DNA of 24,233 bases from Alphaproteobacteria bacterium UBA1303 (GCA_002307315.1 DBTZ01000027.1:1-24233), one strand, 5' to 3'. Shown: positions 6,294-14,653, counted from the first letter of the stretch. The notes: generated from the sequence alone by a model not told the origin. Program-made: numbers and translations.

Positions 6294-8719
6294 TATGCGT
6301 ATTTCAGCGTCAGCCGCCAAACCCGCCCCTGGCTCGGCAGCGCGCCGAGATTGATGTAGCTGCTGTTGTCGGCGGTGAAGTACAGCTTGTCGGTCAGATT
6401 GTTGACGTTGAGATCGGCCTCCCAGTCGCTATACCGCACGAAGGCCGAGGCGTTCAGCGTCAAATAGGGATGGAAAACCAGCGGATTGGGAATGACCTGC
6501 GTCGTCTTGCTGACGTAGGTGCCGCCGAAGGTCAATCCTGCCTCGCCCCACGAAAAGGGATCGGACGTGTAGGTGGCGTAGGCGCTTGCCGTACCGTGCG
6601 GCATCAGCGTGTAGTCGTAATCCGTCGACCAGCCTTTCAACGTACTCTGATTCCATACGACGTAGGTGCCGCCGAACCCGCTTGCCCCAGCAACGCCGAC
6701 CAATCTGGACGGAATGTAGGTAAAGCCGGTGTCGCCGCGCACCAGGGTATGCTGCATGTTGCCGACCAGGGTAACGCTGTAATTCTGATTGACGACATAG
6801 CGGATTTCCAATTCTTCGCCCTTCGACACCGTACCGACCACCCGGTCGCCGGAGGTACTTTGCACCACCTTGGTGCGCTGTTGGCGGTAATAGGACAGCG
6901 CGCCGACCAGATGGCTGTCGAGCAGGTCGAATTTGAGGCCACCCTCGCTGAGGAAGGAATCCGACACCCAGGTATTGGCCGCCAGCAGCGATGGCGAAAT
7001 GCCGCCCGACTGGTTGATCTCCAGCGACGAAGACTTGGCGTACGTAACATAGGGGATCAGTCCGAACGGCGCCTTGTAGCTGAGACTGGCGGAATAGCTG
7101 AATGCGCTCCGGTTGTCCTTGCCGCTGCCGACTTCGTAGGGCAGCACGCCGACATCCACCGCATTGGCGCCGAACAGATCGTAGCGGGCGCCGATCAGCA
7201 GATGGACGGTATCCTGCCAGGAGACGTTGCCGGTATAGAAAACGCCGGTGTTGCGGGTGTCGGAGCGGACGTCGTTCTCCCACCCCAGGCCGACGGCACC
7301 GGAAGGATCGCTGCCGAACGGACTGTCGACGATGTCGTTGGCCGTCGGGCCGTAAGCGATGTCGCGGCGATCGAGCGCAATGGCGCCGCTGTTGTAGCTT
7401 TCCCGTTTGATCGCTCTCACGTAGCGGAAGGAGGCCCCGGCGATATTTTTGGCGGTCAGCGCGCCGTCGAACGCGGCGACATCGAAGAGATAGCTGGCGC
7501 GCGCTTCGTAGATGTTGGCCTTGAAATCCGCCGGATAGCCGTAGCTGACGTAACGCTGGTTCGACATCGTGTCGGTGAAGCCTTCCAGCTTGAAAGTGCC
7601 GCCGTTCTCGAACCGCTTGGAGATTTCGGCGTAACCGGTGTGGGTGTAGGTGTTGGAGAAATCGATCCCCTTGGCGACGTAGATCGTGCGCGGGCTAAGC
7701 TTGGTGGTGCCGACGCCGACGTCAAGCGAATGCCAGGCGTCGCTGCAGGTCTTGCAGGTGCTGGCCAGATACAACGTCTTGAACTTGCCGGTGCCTTTAT
7801 AGGGGTTGCCGCCCATCTCATCGAGGGTGATGCGGCCGTTGCCGTCGGCATCGGTCAGCGATGTGTCGCGGCCGGTAATGTAGGTCTGATGGTCGATCAG
7901 ATCCTGGGTCAGGCGGTTCCAGCCCGGCGTCTGCACGTCGCCGTTGGAGTGATAGTACATGTAGTCGGAAGAAAAGTTCCACCCGTCGCCGAGATCGAAA
8001 TCGCTGGAAAACTGCAACATCTGGTGCGACGGATGGATGCCGCGGTAATAGCTGAAGGAATCGTCGAGTTCGCCGTAGGCGTAGATACCGCCGGCGGCAA
8101 ACCCGAGATCGACCGGAATGCCGATCTGGCCGCCGAGATTGCGCTTCTCGTAAGACCCGTAGGTGGCGGTGACGTTACCGGTAATCTCCGTGATGTAACG
8201 GCCGTCCTTGATGGCGGTCTTGGGAATGAAATTCAAAAGACCGCCGATTTTGCCGTTGCCGTAGACCGACGACGGCGGACCGCGCAGAATTTCGATCTGG
8301 GCGGCATCGCCGATCGGCGTGGTGTAAGTGCCGCGGTTTTCCACCCGCTTGAAGCCGCGGAAATAGTTTTCCGCCATAGTACCGCGCAGATTCACCGACC
8401 CCTGCACGCCGAAATAGCTCGAAGTATAGGAATTGGGCACGATGGCCGTCAGCGAATCGATGCTGTCGATACCGTAGCGTTCCAGCGTCGTATCGCTGAC
8501 GATGGTGATGGCGCGCGGCGTCTCGATCGGCGTCAGGTCGAGACCGACCGCGGTGTCGCTCGGCGTGGTTTCGATCAGATGCGCCCTATCGCCGGTCACC
8601 ACCACGGTTTCGACGGCATCGGCACTCCGCTCTGCGCCGGCATCCGCGAATGCGGCGCCGTTGGCGCACAGCACGCCGCAGAGCGCGACCCCGGACAACA
8701 AATACCATTTCAATTCCAT
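6290..8719 (-). CDS. TonB-dependent outer-membrane receptor (siderophore-receptor type) with an EF-hand-like loop
   Basis: This 809-residue protein has a signal peptide (cleavage near AFA|DAG, about residue 25), a TonB-box-like ETVVVTG (37-43), a plug domain (about 60-175, with VNLRGTM and IEILRGPPSSVYGNGKIGG) and a beta-barrel ending in the aromatic LTLKYAY. The ATG at 8719 is chosen because GGGGA precedes it at good spacing; an in-frame GTG four codons earlier is less likely. Residues 290-301 (DADGNGRITLDE) match the EF-hand calcium loop at every ligand position, and a CKTC pair follows at about 322-325, both probably in extracellular loops. The plug is siderophore-receptor-like, but sugar-processing neighbours make a glycan or calcium-dependent ligand possible. 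It is divergent from the AGE-family gene across a 370-base intergenic region. Confidence 0.9.
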   Translation of the reverse strand: MELKWYLLSGVALCGVLCANGAAFADAGAERSADAVETVVVTGDRAHLIETTPSDTAVGLDLTPIETPRAITIVSDTTLERYGIDSIDSLTAIVPNSYTSSYFGVQGSVNLRGTMAENYFRGFKRVENRGTYTTPIGDAAQIEILRGPPSSVYGNGKIGGLLNFIPKTAIKDGRYITEITGNVTATYGSYEKRNLGGQIGIPVDLGFAAGGIYAYGELDDSFSYYRGIHPSHQMLQFSSDFDLGDGWNFSSDYMYYHSNGDVQTPGWNRLTQDLIDHQTYITGRDTSLTDADGNGRITLDEMGGNPYKGTGKFKTLYLASTCKTCSDAWHSLDVGVGTTKLSPRTIYVAKGIDFSNTYTHTGYAEISKRFENGGTFKLEGFTDTMSNQRYVSYGYPADFKANIYEARASYLFDVAAFDGALTAKNIAGASFRYVRAIKRESYNSGAIALDRRDIAYGPTANDIVDSPFGSDPSGAVGLGWENDVRSDTRNTGVFYTGNVSWQDTVHLLIGARYDLFGANAVDVGVLPYEVGSGKDNRSAFSYSASLSYKAPFGLIPYVTYAKSSSLEINQSGGISPSLLAANTWVSDSFLSEGGLKFDLLDSHLVGALSYYRQQRTKVVQSTSGDRVVGTVSKGEELEIRYVVNQNYSVTLVGNMQHTLVRGDTGFTYIPSRLVGVAGASGFGGTYVVWNQSTLKGWSTDYDYTLMPHGTASAYATYTSDPFSWGEAGLTFGGTYVSKTTQVIPNPLVFHPYLTLNASAFVRYSDWEADLNVNNLTDKLYFTADNSSYINLGALPSQGRVWRLTLKYAY

Positions 8720-9089
8720 AACTATCCCCACACGTTACCGTGCGACCGGCGTTCATCGCCGCGCATCGGGCGTGCAGAGACGACGCAACCGTAACAGGGG
8801 CAAAAAACAAATGTGATATTCCCGTGACTGCGCTAAAACGTCTGCAAACGCCTTTTGAACCGGCGGCGAGAACCAACGACGGGTTGCGCAACTTTCAACG
8901 CAGAATCGCAAAAAACGTAAGACGCCCGCATTCATGGTAAGCGGTTGTTTACCGAGAATCCGAATTTCGCGCTGCCGTGCGCCGTGCAGAATGCGGAAGG
9001 AACCGCGTTCTTTCTCTCGCAAGATAAGAGATGCGTAACTCCTCGGCGCCTAAACTCGCGGGGCACGTGAAATGTAACGGGGCTAAAAC
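8720..9089. other. Divergent control region between receptor and sugar-isomerase genes
   Basis: These 370 bases carry no convincing gene and should hold both outward promoters. I see no clear -35/-10 pair. The only symmetric site that stands out is GGTAA-N8-TTACC at 8936-8953. The segment is richer in A and T than the flanking genes, as expected of a regulatory region. Confidence 0.5.
8936..8953. promoter_or_regulatory. Possible operator, GGTAA-N8-TTACC
   Basis: The half-sites GGTAA (8936-8940) and TTACC (8949-8953) are perfect inverted copies with an 8-base spacer, placed between the two divergent transcription units. The shape suits a dimeric regulator, but five-base arms occur by chance fairly often and I found no second copy. 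Confidence 0.25.
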
Positions 9090-10259
9090 ATGGCGTTGCC
9101 GCAGGAACAACCTTCGTCGGACGAAGCGGAATCTCCTCTCAACGGATGGTGCGGAAAATACGCCGACTGGCTGGCGAACTCCGTCCTGCCGCTGTGGTGG
9201 GAGGCCGGCGCCGACCGTAAAGGCGGCGGCTGGTACGAGCGGCTGGGCCCGGACGGAAAGCCGAAGATCGAGCCGCGGCGCGCCCACATCCAGGCCCGCC
9301 AGTCTTGCGTCTTCGCCATCGCCGGCGAACTCGGCTGGAACGGTCCTTGGCGCGAGGCGGTGCGGCACGGGCTTTCCTTTCTCGACACCGCGTTCTTGCG
9401 TCCCGACGGCTTCTATCGCCGCCTGGTATCGCCGGACGGCAAACCCGAGGTCGACGAGGCGACGCTCTACGATCAGGCGTTCGTGCTTCTGGCCTGGGCC
9501 GGTGCGGCCAAGGCCGGAATTTTGGCGGCCGACATGCGCGTGCGCGCCAGAATCCTGCGCGAAAAAATCGAAGCCGCCATGCGCTACGAAAAGGGCGGGT
9601 TCAAGGAATTCGGCGCCTATCCCTTCCAATCGAAGTCGCACGCCCCCTTGATGGATGCGGCGCTGGCCTGGCGCGAGATCGACGACACCCCGGAATGGAA
9701 CCGCCTTGCCGACGATATCGGCACCCACTGCATCACGCGGTTGATCGATCCCGACACCATGATGCTGTACGATTATTACGACGAAAACTGGAAGGTGCTG
9801 CACGACGGCAGCGAGAGCACCATTCACCCCGGCCGGCACTTTCTGTGGTCGCAGTTGATCATCCACTGGGCCAACTTGCGGAACGACGAAAACGCCAAGG
9901 CGATGGCGCAGCGCCTGTTCGAAGTCGGCGCCCAAGGCGTTTCGGAAGAACGCAACCTGACGTTCGACCGCTACGGCGCCGATTTCAACAAGGTGTGCGA
10001 TACCGCGCGGCTGTGGCCGCAAACCGAACGCTTGCGCGCCGCCCTCACCTTCGCCAAGACCGCCGACGAACTGTTCGCCATGTTCTACCTGGAGAATGCC
10101 AAATCGGCCGCCGAATCGCTGTGGCGCTACCTCGAACCGGCCAAGCCAGGTCTGTGGCACGATCGCATGTTGGCCGACGGCGGCTTTGCCGACGAATACG
10201 CGCCGGCCACCGCGCTGCATCATTTGGCGCGGGTGGTGGTTTCGCTGCGCTCGGTCTAA
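9090..10259 (+). CDS. AGE-family sugar isomerase/epimerase (mannose isomerase or N-acylglucosamine 2-epimerase type)
   Basis: This 389-residue cytosolic protein shows the (alpha/alpha)6-barrel signatures of the N-acylglucosamine 2-epimerase superfamily: RRAHIQARQ (63-71), EFGAYPFQSKSHAPLMDAAL (173-192), HPGRHFLWSQLI (246-257), LWPQTERLRAAL (308-319) and APATALHHL near the C-terminus. The histidines at about 66, 184, 246/250 and 377/378 fit the catalytic set of the family. Members interconvert mannose and fructose, epimerise N-acetylglucosamine to N-acetylmannosamine, or epimerise cellobiose; sequence alone does not settle which. A ROK sugar kinase lies 700 bases downstream on the same strand, which favours mannose to fructose followed by phosphorylation. 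It is divergent from the TonB receptor. Confidence 0.85.
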   Translation: MALPQEQPSSDEAESPLNGWCGKYADWLANSVLPLWWEAGADRKGGGWYERLGPDGKPKIEPRRAHIQARQSCVFAIAGELGWNGPWREAVRHGLSFLDTAFLRPDGFYRRLVSPDGKPEVDEATLYDQAFVLLAWAGAAKAGILAADMRVRARILREKIEAAMRYEKGGFKEFGAYPFQSKSHAPLMDAALAWREIDDTPEWNRLADDIGTHCITRLIDPDTMMLYDYYDENWKVLHDGSESTIHPGRHFLWSQLIIHWANLRNDENAKAMAQRLFEVGAQGVSEERNLTFDRYGADFNKVCDTARLWPQTERLRAALTFAKTADELFAMFYLENAKSAAESLWRYLEPAKPGLWHDRMLADGGFADEYAPATALHHLARVVVSLRSV

Positions 10260-10431
10260 CCTTTTATTTGGTCGCAACGCTCCCGCGAGAATGCGAACGC
10301 AATTTTGCGCCCGGAGATCAAAAGAAAACGGTGCGGCCCTCATTACCCGCCAAGCCGGCAAATTCCGCCAGGCCGAGGCGACGACATGCCAGCCGGACGA
10401 AATCGACCGTGCAACAATCCGAGGATTTATA

Positions 10432-10559
10432 CGGACGTGCATAGGTTATGACCTATGCACGTCCGAGCGGCCAAACGGCCGTAAGCGCCATATGGCGCGA
10501 AGAAGCCCGCGTGGCGTTTCAACGCCATAAAGCTGCATGGGGTCTTTCCCATGCAGCTT
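10432..10559. repeat. Tandem run of five hairpins
   Basis: Five separate dyads follow one another in 128 bases: 10432-10446 with 10451-10465 (15 bp, TATG loop); 10468-10472 with 10477-10481 (CGGCC/GGCCG); 10485-10498 (GCGCCATATGGCGC, a perfect palindrome); 10512-10518 with 10521-10527 (TGGCGTT/AACGCCA); and 10530-10541 with 10548-10559 (12 bp, 6-base loop). A smaller dyad, AATCC-GA-GGATT, precedes them at 10416-10427. The segment lies between convergent genes (AGE on plus, small membrane protein on minus). The last stem could terminate the minus-strand gene. The others are unexplained and could be a structured RNA or a repeat cluster. Confidence 0.75.
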
Positions 10560-10580
10560 GGTATTAGAACATCTGCAGAA

Positions 10581-10838
10581 TTAGAGGAAGTAGAACAACG
10601 CCGTGAGGGCGCCCCACATCACCAGACTGATCGATACCGCGAAGACGATCGCCAGGCTCATCGGCCACTTCGTTTCTTCGCTGGTTTCGGTTTCGCGCGC
10701 GTAATCCACATCGAGGGAAAAGGCGGTGGCGAAATCCGCAATGATTTTTTCGGCCTTGTGGCGATCGTCCATTCCGTCGATTTCGAATACGGCCTGCCGC
10801 ATCGGCATATCGGACTTCCCGTGGGGGGGCTGAATCAT
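10581..10838 (-). CDS. Small single-pass membrane protein of unknown function
   Basis: This 85-residue protein has a polar N-terminal part of about 57 residues and one C-terminal membrane helix (WPMSLAIVFAVSISLVMWG, then ALTALFYFL), so it would be tail-anchored in the inner membrane. The ATG at 10838 is preferred over one at 10871 because GGAGAAG precedes it at good spacing. I do not recognise a family. It is divergent from the ROK kinase gene, with about 120 bases between the starts, and its 3' end faces the hairpin run at 10432-10559. Codon use is like that of its neighbours, which supports a real gene. Confidence 0.65.
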   Translation of the reverse strand: MIQPPHGKSDMPMRQAVFEIDGMDDRHKAEKIIADFATAFSLDVDYARETETSEETKWPMSLAIVFAVSISLVMWGALTALFYFL

Positions 10839-10960
10839 GGCGGCTTCTCCGGCACAACGCTTCTCCGCCATATTCCTTTAAAAATGCTAATATTGGCTTG
10901 CATACTGCATAATTCGTCGTATAGCGCGATTAAGCCTTTACTAACTATGACGGGTACGGA

Positions 10961-11863
10961 ATGACCATGATGCGGATCGGCGTCGATTTCGGCGGCACCA
11001 AGATCGAAGCGGCGGCGCTCGACGAGGGGGGCGGCATTCTCGCCCGCCGGCGCCGACCCAACCCCGGAGCGTACGATGCGGCAATCGGAACCGTATGCGA
11101 ACTGGTGGCGCAGGTCGAAAACGAAACCGCAAGGCGCGGCACCGTCGGCGTCGGCATCCCCGGCTCCAAATCGCCGGCGAGCGGGCTGATCCGCAACGCC
11201 AACTCGACCTATCTCAACGGCCGTGCCTTCGATAAGGATTTGACGGCGGCGCTGGGACGCGAGGTCCGTCTCGCCAACGACGCCAACTGTCTGGCGCTGT
11301 CGGAAGCGGTCGACGGCGCGGCGGCGGGAGCATCCGTCGCCTTCGCGGTTATCCTCGGCACCGGCTGCGGCGGCGGCCTGGCGGTCGGCGGCAAACTTGT
11401 CGACGGCGCCAACGCCATCGCCGGCGAATGGGGACACAATCCGCTGCCGTGGATGAACGAAGACGAGTATCCCGGTCCCCGTTGCTGGTGCGGAAAAACC
11501 GGTTGCATCGAGACCTTTGTCTCGGGTAGCGGCTTTCGGGCCGACTACCGGCGCGGCGCCGGCGGCGATTTGACCGGCGAGGAAATCGTAGCGCGGATGC
11601 GCGCCGGCGAACCGGCGGCGAAAGCGGCGTTCGACCGCTATTGCAGCCGGTTGGGCCGGGCGCTGGCGACGGCGTGCAACCTAATCGATCCCGACGCCAT
11701 CGTGCTCGGCGGCGGCATGTCGAATGTCGGCGAACTGTACGAGGTGCTACCGAATATCGTAAGCCGCTTCGTCTTTTCCGATGCCTGGAGCGCAAAAATC
11801 GTCCCGGCGAAATGGGGCGATTCCTCGGGCGTACGCGGCGCCGCCTGGCTGTGGAACCGGTGA
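10961..11863 (+). CDS. ROK-family sugar kinase, fructokinase-like
   Basis: This 300-residue protein has the ROK fold: ATP-binding DFGGTK (9-14), GVGIPG (63-68), the catalytic base in NDANC (Asp107), GTGCGGG (133-139), and the zinc-binding segment GEWGHN with His159 followed by CWCGKTGC (Cys175, Cys177, Cys182). Glu156 next to the zinc site fits hexose-binding ROK kinases. Its short length and overall pattern resemble Mak-type fructokinases, with N-acetylglucosamine or glucose as other possible substrates. Three in-frame ATGs (10961, 10967, 10970) compete; ACGGA lies best for 10967. With the AGE-family isomerase upstream it could complete a mannose to fructose to fructose 6-phosphate route. 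It is convergent with the GH79-like gene, 36 bases apart. Confidence 0.88.
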   Translation: MTMMRIGVDFGGTKIEAAALDEGGGILARRRRPNPGAYDAAIGTVCELVAQVENETARRGTVGVGIPGSKSPASGLIRNANSTYLNGRAFDKDLTAALGREVRLANDANCLALSEAVDGAAAGASVAFAVILGTGCGGGLAVGGKLVDGANAIAGEWGHNPLPWMNEDEYPGPRCWCGKTGCIETFVSGSGFRADYRRGAGGDLTGEEIVARMRAGEPAAKAAFDRYCSRLGRALATACNLIDPDAIVLGGGMSNVGELYEVLPNIVSRFVFSDAWSAKIVPAKWGDSSGVRGAAWLWNR

Positions 11864-11899
11864 TAAAGGATCCTTGCGCATCCCCTTTCGGGCGACCGT

Positions 11900-13444
11900 T
11901 CAGGACTGAAACGCAATAAGCGCCGCCGAAGCATTCGGCACCGTCACGCGCATCGTGCCGCCTTCGGGAGCGACCCACTCGGCATCCTGCGGCGAGAACA
12001 GGGCGGTCTGATGGGCCACGGAATCCCCGGCGAACTGAACCCCCGCAGTGGCGTCGAGCGACGGTCCGGTCAGCCGTTGCAGCATGGCGCCCCTGGTTTT
12101 GTCGCCGCCGATGTCGATCGTCAGCTTGAGCCGACGGTCGGCGTCCTTGTTGATCAGCGCGACCAGAATGCCGTGCTTGGCTTTGGCGGCATAGGCGGCG
12201 GCGTTGACCCCGGCGGAGCGGAAATCGCAGGCGATCATCGTCGAGCCGGCGAAGCGTTCGGCCAGCATCATGCCGTAGAACAACGGACGGGCGTCGAAGC
12301 CGGCTTCCAGACTGCCGGCAAACGGCGAATAGAATGCGCCGAGGCTGGCCGCCTTGCGGTCTTCGGCGGAGCGGGCACCCGGCATCTTGTCGCCCAGACT
12401 GATGGCGATTTGCGCCCCGCTGCCGCCGTGGAAATTGACTCCGGCGCAGCCGTGCGCCGCCATGTCCAGCATATAGTCGGCACCCCACAGCGCCGAGGCA
12501 AAGGCGTTGCTCATGCCGGGCTTGCCGCCGCGATAGCAACTGTTGCCCTCGGTCATGCGATAGGAAAGACCGGCCGCTCTCGCCGCCGGCAGAAGCTGCG
12601 TCATCTGGCGCGCCCCCGTATCGGCGGATTTCAGCAGATTCTCGATGGTGACATGCGGCGCGTCGGGCGGACCCGAGGCATAGTAATGACCGCTTAACGC
12701 CACCAGCCGCTTGCCGAGGCGCGCCTTGGCATCGTGGGCGAAACGCACCACCCATCCGGCGGTGGCGGCGACGTCGGGCCCGCCGAACTTGGCTTCGGGC
12801 ACCTTGGCGCTTATCGCATCGGCGATTTCCACCCATTCGTTCAGGTAATCGGGAAAATCCCAACCCGCCGGGCGCAGCAGATTGTTCGGTTCCCGATAGA
12901 GATCCGGCTCGTTGCCAATCTGAAAATATTTCAAGCGCGGCCCCAGCGCCTTGGCGACATAGGCCGCTTCTTCGGCGTCGCGCTGCGGCGAGCCGGTACC
13001 GAAATCGAGGCCCCAGATGCAGGTCCAACCGCAGGCGTCGAGAAAGCCGCGCAAATTGTCCACCGCTTCCGGCGTCGTCGGAACGAAGCGCTGCGGCATC
13101 CAGTTGTCGGCACGGCCGTGGCCCGGCACCTTGATCGACGGCGGGCTTGCGTCGGGGCGCGCCTTCCACCAGCAGAATTCGCTGGAATTGCCGCCGAGGC
13201 GCAAGACCCCGTGCGGGCTTAGGCGGCGATGCAGCGCGATCAGCCCTGCATTCTTGGGGTGGTAATAGGTCGGATCGACGAGCTGGGCCTTCTCGACGCT
13301 GAAGCCGCAGTAATCGAGCGGCACCCGGAAAAGCGGTTTGTCGGGGTGCAGCCGCAGCCGCGCCGTGCCTTCGGCGCCGAACGCACCCACGCTCAGCGCC
13401 GCCGCCCCTACGCCCAGGATCATGCGTCTATTCAGTTCGCTCAA
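11900..13444 (-). CDS. Tat-exported glycoside hydrolase, GH79-like (beta-glucuronidase/heparanase clan)
   Basis: This 514-residue enzyme has a twin-arginine leader (NRRMILGVGAAALSVGAFG, residues 5-23), a TIM-barrel and a C-terminal beta-sandwich, as in bacterial GH79 beta-glucuronidases. The acid/base is probably Glu179 in FQIGNEPDLY and the nucleophile Glu299 in MTEGNS. The start is taken as TTG at 13444: CGGGAGG sits five bases upstream, and this places the twin arginine at residues 6-7. Upstream ATGs at 13462 and 13486 lack a binding site. GH79 enzymes release glucuronic acid or its 4-O-methyl form, which fits the KDG kinase gene next upstream. GH30 or GH51 relatives are less likely. Subfamily and substrate are inferred. 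Confidence 0.8.
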   Translation of the reverse strand: MSELNRRMILGVGAAALSVGAFGAEGTARLRLHPDKPLFRVPLDYCGFSVEKAQLVDPTYYHPKNAGLIALHRRLSPHGVLRLGGNSSEFCWWKARPDASPPSIKVPGHGRADNWMPQRFVPTTPEAVDNLRGFLDACGWTCIWGLDFGTGSPQRDAEEAAYVAKALGPRLKYFQIGNEPDLYREPNNLLRPAGWDFPDYLNEWVEIADAISAKVPEAKFGGPDVAATAGWVVRFAHDAKARLGKRLVALSGHYYASGPPDAPHVTIENLLKSADTGARQMTQLLPAARAAGLSYRMTEGNSCYRGGKPGMSNAFASALWGADYMLDMAAHGCAGVNFHGGSGAQIAISLGDKMPGARSAEDRKAASLGAFYSPFAGSLEAGFDARPLFYGMMLAERFAGSTMIACDFRSAGVNAAAYAAKAKHGILVALINKDADRRLKLTIDIGGDKTRGAMLQRLTGPSLDATAGVQFAGDSVAHQTALFSPQDAEWVAPEGGTMRVTVPNASAALIAFQS

Positions 13445-13449
13445 ACCAA

Positions 13450-13455
13450 CCTCCC
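13450..13455 (-). promoter_or_regulatory. Ribosome binding site supporting a TTG start
   Basis: On the minus strand GGGAGG lies five bases before TTG at 13444. No comparable site precedes the ATG codons at 13462 or 13486, so this site decides the start of the GH79-like gene. Confidence 0.7.
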
Positions 13456-13540
13456 GGCACATTTTAGGCAATATAGAGCGTTTCATCTGTTCACGAAAAA
13501 CAAGAAAACGCACCGACCCGCCGCTTTGGCGCACCTCACG

Positions 13541-13592
13541 ACCGAAAACCGGGATCCACCCCCGCAACAGGTGCGGGGTGGGCCTTTTCGGT
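13541..13592. terminator. Extended hairpin between kdgK and the GH79-like gene
   Basis: ACCGAAAA (13541-13548) pairs with TTTTCGGT (13585-13592), and inside it CCACCCC plus GCA (13556-13566) pairs with TGCGGGGTGG (13572-13581) with one bulged C. On the minus strand it lies about 60 bases past the kdgK stop. A U-run is present within the outer stem rather than after it, so it may be a weak terminator or a processing stop that uncouples kdgK from the glycosidase gene. Confidence 0.5.
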
Positions 13593-13654
13593 GCCTGCGC
13601 CCCCGGCGCCACCGTAGCACGAAAGCGGCGGCGGCAATACACGGGGTGTCGGCT

Positions 13655-14608
13655 TCAGCCGAAGAAAAAAACCGGCATGGCCTCGCGCGGAATGATGGCG
13701 CCGGGATGCTGCACCACGATCGAGGCGATCTTGTTGCCGGAGCGCGCCGCCACCTGCGGCGTCTGGCCCTGCAGCCGCGCCGCCAAATAGCCGGCGGCGA
13801 ACGAATCTCCCGCCCCTGTGGTATCGACCACGTTCGCCACCGTAAAGGTGGGCACTTGGATCGGCGTCTCGCCCTTGATCCGCACCACCGCCGGTACGGC
13901 TCCGCGCTTGACCACCACCTCGGCGGGCGGCAGTGCCAGGGCGTGATCGAGCGCCAGCATGGCGTCGATCCCATAAATATGGGCGTTGTCCTCAAGGGTG
14001 ATGAACACGATGTCGGAGGATGCGTAGGCCCGGTCGTACCAGCCGCGGGTGTTGGGATCGCCCCGCCAGATGCGCGGGCGGTAGTTGTTGTCGAAACAAA
14101 CCTTGCCGCCGCGCGCCCGCAACCGCTCGATAATCGCAAACAGCCGTTCGCGTCCGGCATCGGGCTGCACCGCCAGGGAAATGCCGCTGAAATAGAGCAC
14201 GTCGATTTCGTCGATGCGCTCCTCCAACGGGTTGTCGTCGGCAACGAAGAAATCCTTGGCTGCGCTCATGTCGCGCCAATAGTAGAACGTGCGCTCGCCG
14301 CGCTCGTCGACCTGGATGGTATAAAGGCCGGGCATTTTGCCCTCGAGGCGCCTGACCATGCCGGTGTCGATGCCTTCGTTTTGCCACGCGGCAACCATGG
14401 CGCCGGAATAGGCATCGAGGCCGAGCTGGGTGGCGTAGGCGACCTTAATCGGCGCATCGGCGGCCAGCCGGGCGAGATAGACCGCGGTGTTCAGCGTGTC
14501 GCCGCCGAAATTCTGCTGCATGGTGCCGAACATCTGCCCGCGCAGCTCGATCATGCATTCGCCGAACAGCGCCACTCGGCACGGATTATTCGCTGGATCT
14601 TCCGACAT
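13655..14608 (-). CDS. kdgK: 2-keto-3-deoxygluconate kinase, PfkB family
   Basis: This 317-residue PfkB/ribokinase-type kinase phosphorylates 2-keto-3-deoxygluconate to KDPG, the last step before the Entner-Doudoroff aldolase. Family marks are FGECMIELRG near the N-terminus, NFGGDTLNTAVYLARL (33-48), the KDG-kinase segment FDNNYRPRIW (172-181) and the anion-hole/catalytic motif DTTGAGDSF (262-270, base Asp268). The ATG at 14608 is preceded by AAGGCGAGG; a longer frame to 14704 lacks support. A LacI-type operator candidate lies 30 bases upstream. The GH79-like glycosidase downstream would supply uronic acid that ends in this pathway. 2-dehydro-3-deoxygalactonokinase is an alternative but fits less well. 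Confidence 0.88.
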   Translation of the reverse strand: MSEDPANNPCRVALFGECMIELRGQMFGTMQQNFGGDTLNTAVYLARLAADAPIKVAYATQLGLDAYSGAMVAAWQNEGIDTGMVRRLEGKMPGLYTIQVDERGERTFYYWRDMSAAKDFFVADDNPLEERIDEIDVLYFSGISLAVQPDAGRERLFAIIERLRARGGKVCFDNNYRPRIWRGDPNTRGWYDRAYASSDIVFITLEDNAHIYGIDAMLALDHALALPPAEVVVKRGAVPAVVRIKGETPIQVPTFTVANVVDTTGAGDSFAAGYLAARLQGQTPQVAARSGNKIASIVVQHPGAIIPREAMPVFFFG

Positions 14609-14637
14609 ATCCTCGCCTTTTGGCCTTGCGGCCGAAA

Positions 14638-14653
14638 TTGACACCGGTGACAA
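14638..14653. promoter_or_regulatory. LacI/GalR-type operator candidate upstream of kdgK
   Basis: TTGACACCGGTGACAA is a 16-base near-perfect palindrome (14 of 16 positions symmetric) centred on CCGG. That centre is typical of LacI-family sugar regulators. It lies 30-45 bases before the kdgK start codon, where repression of the promoter would be expected. I found no second good copy in the window, and no LacI-type regulator gene is present. Confidence 0.5.

Noticed and set aside
6269..8794. An 841-codon plus-strand open frame opposite the TonB receptor
   Set aside because: It is a shadow of the receptor gene. The minus-strand product has a signal peptide, plug and barrel motifs, while the plus-strand product shows no domain and has biased composition typical of antisense frames in GC-rich DNA.
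8949..10442. A 497-codon minus-strand frame opposite the AGE-family gene
   Set aside because: The plus-strand AGE-family product has conserved motifs along its length; the opposite frame is composition-driven.
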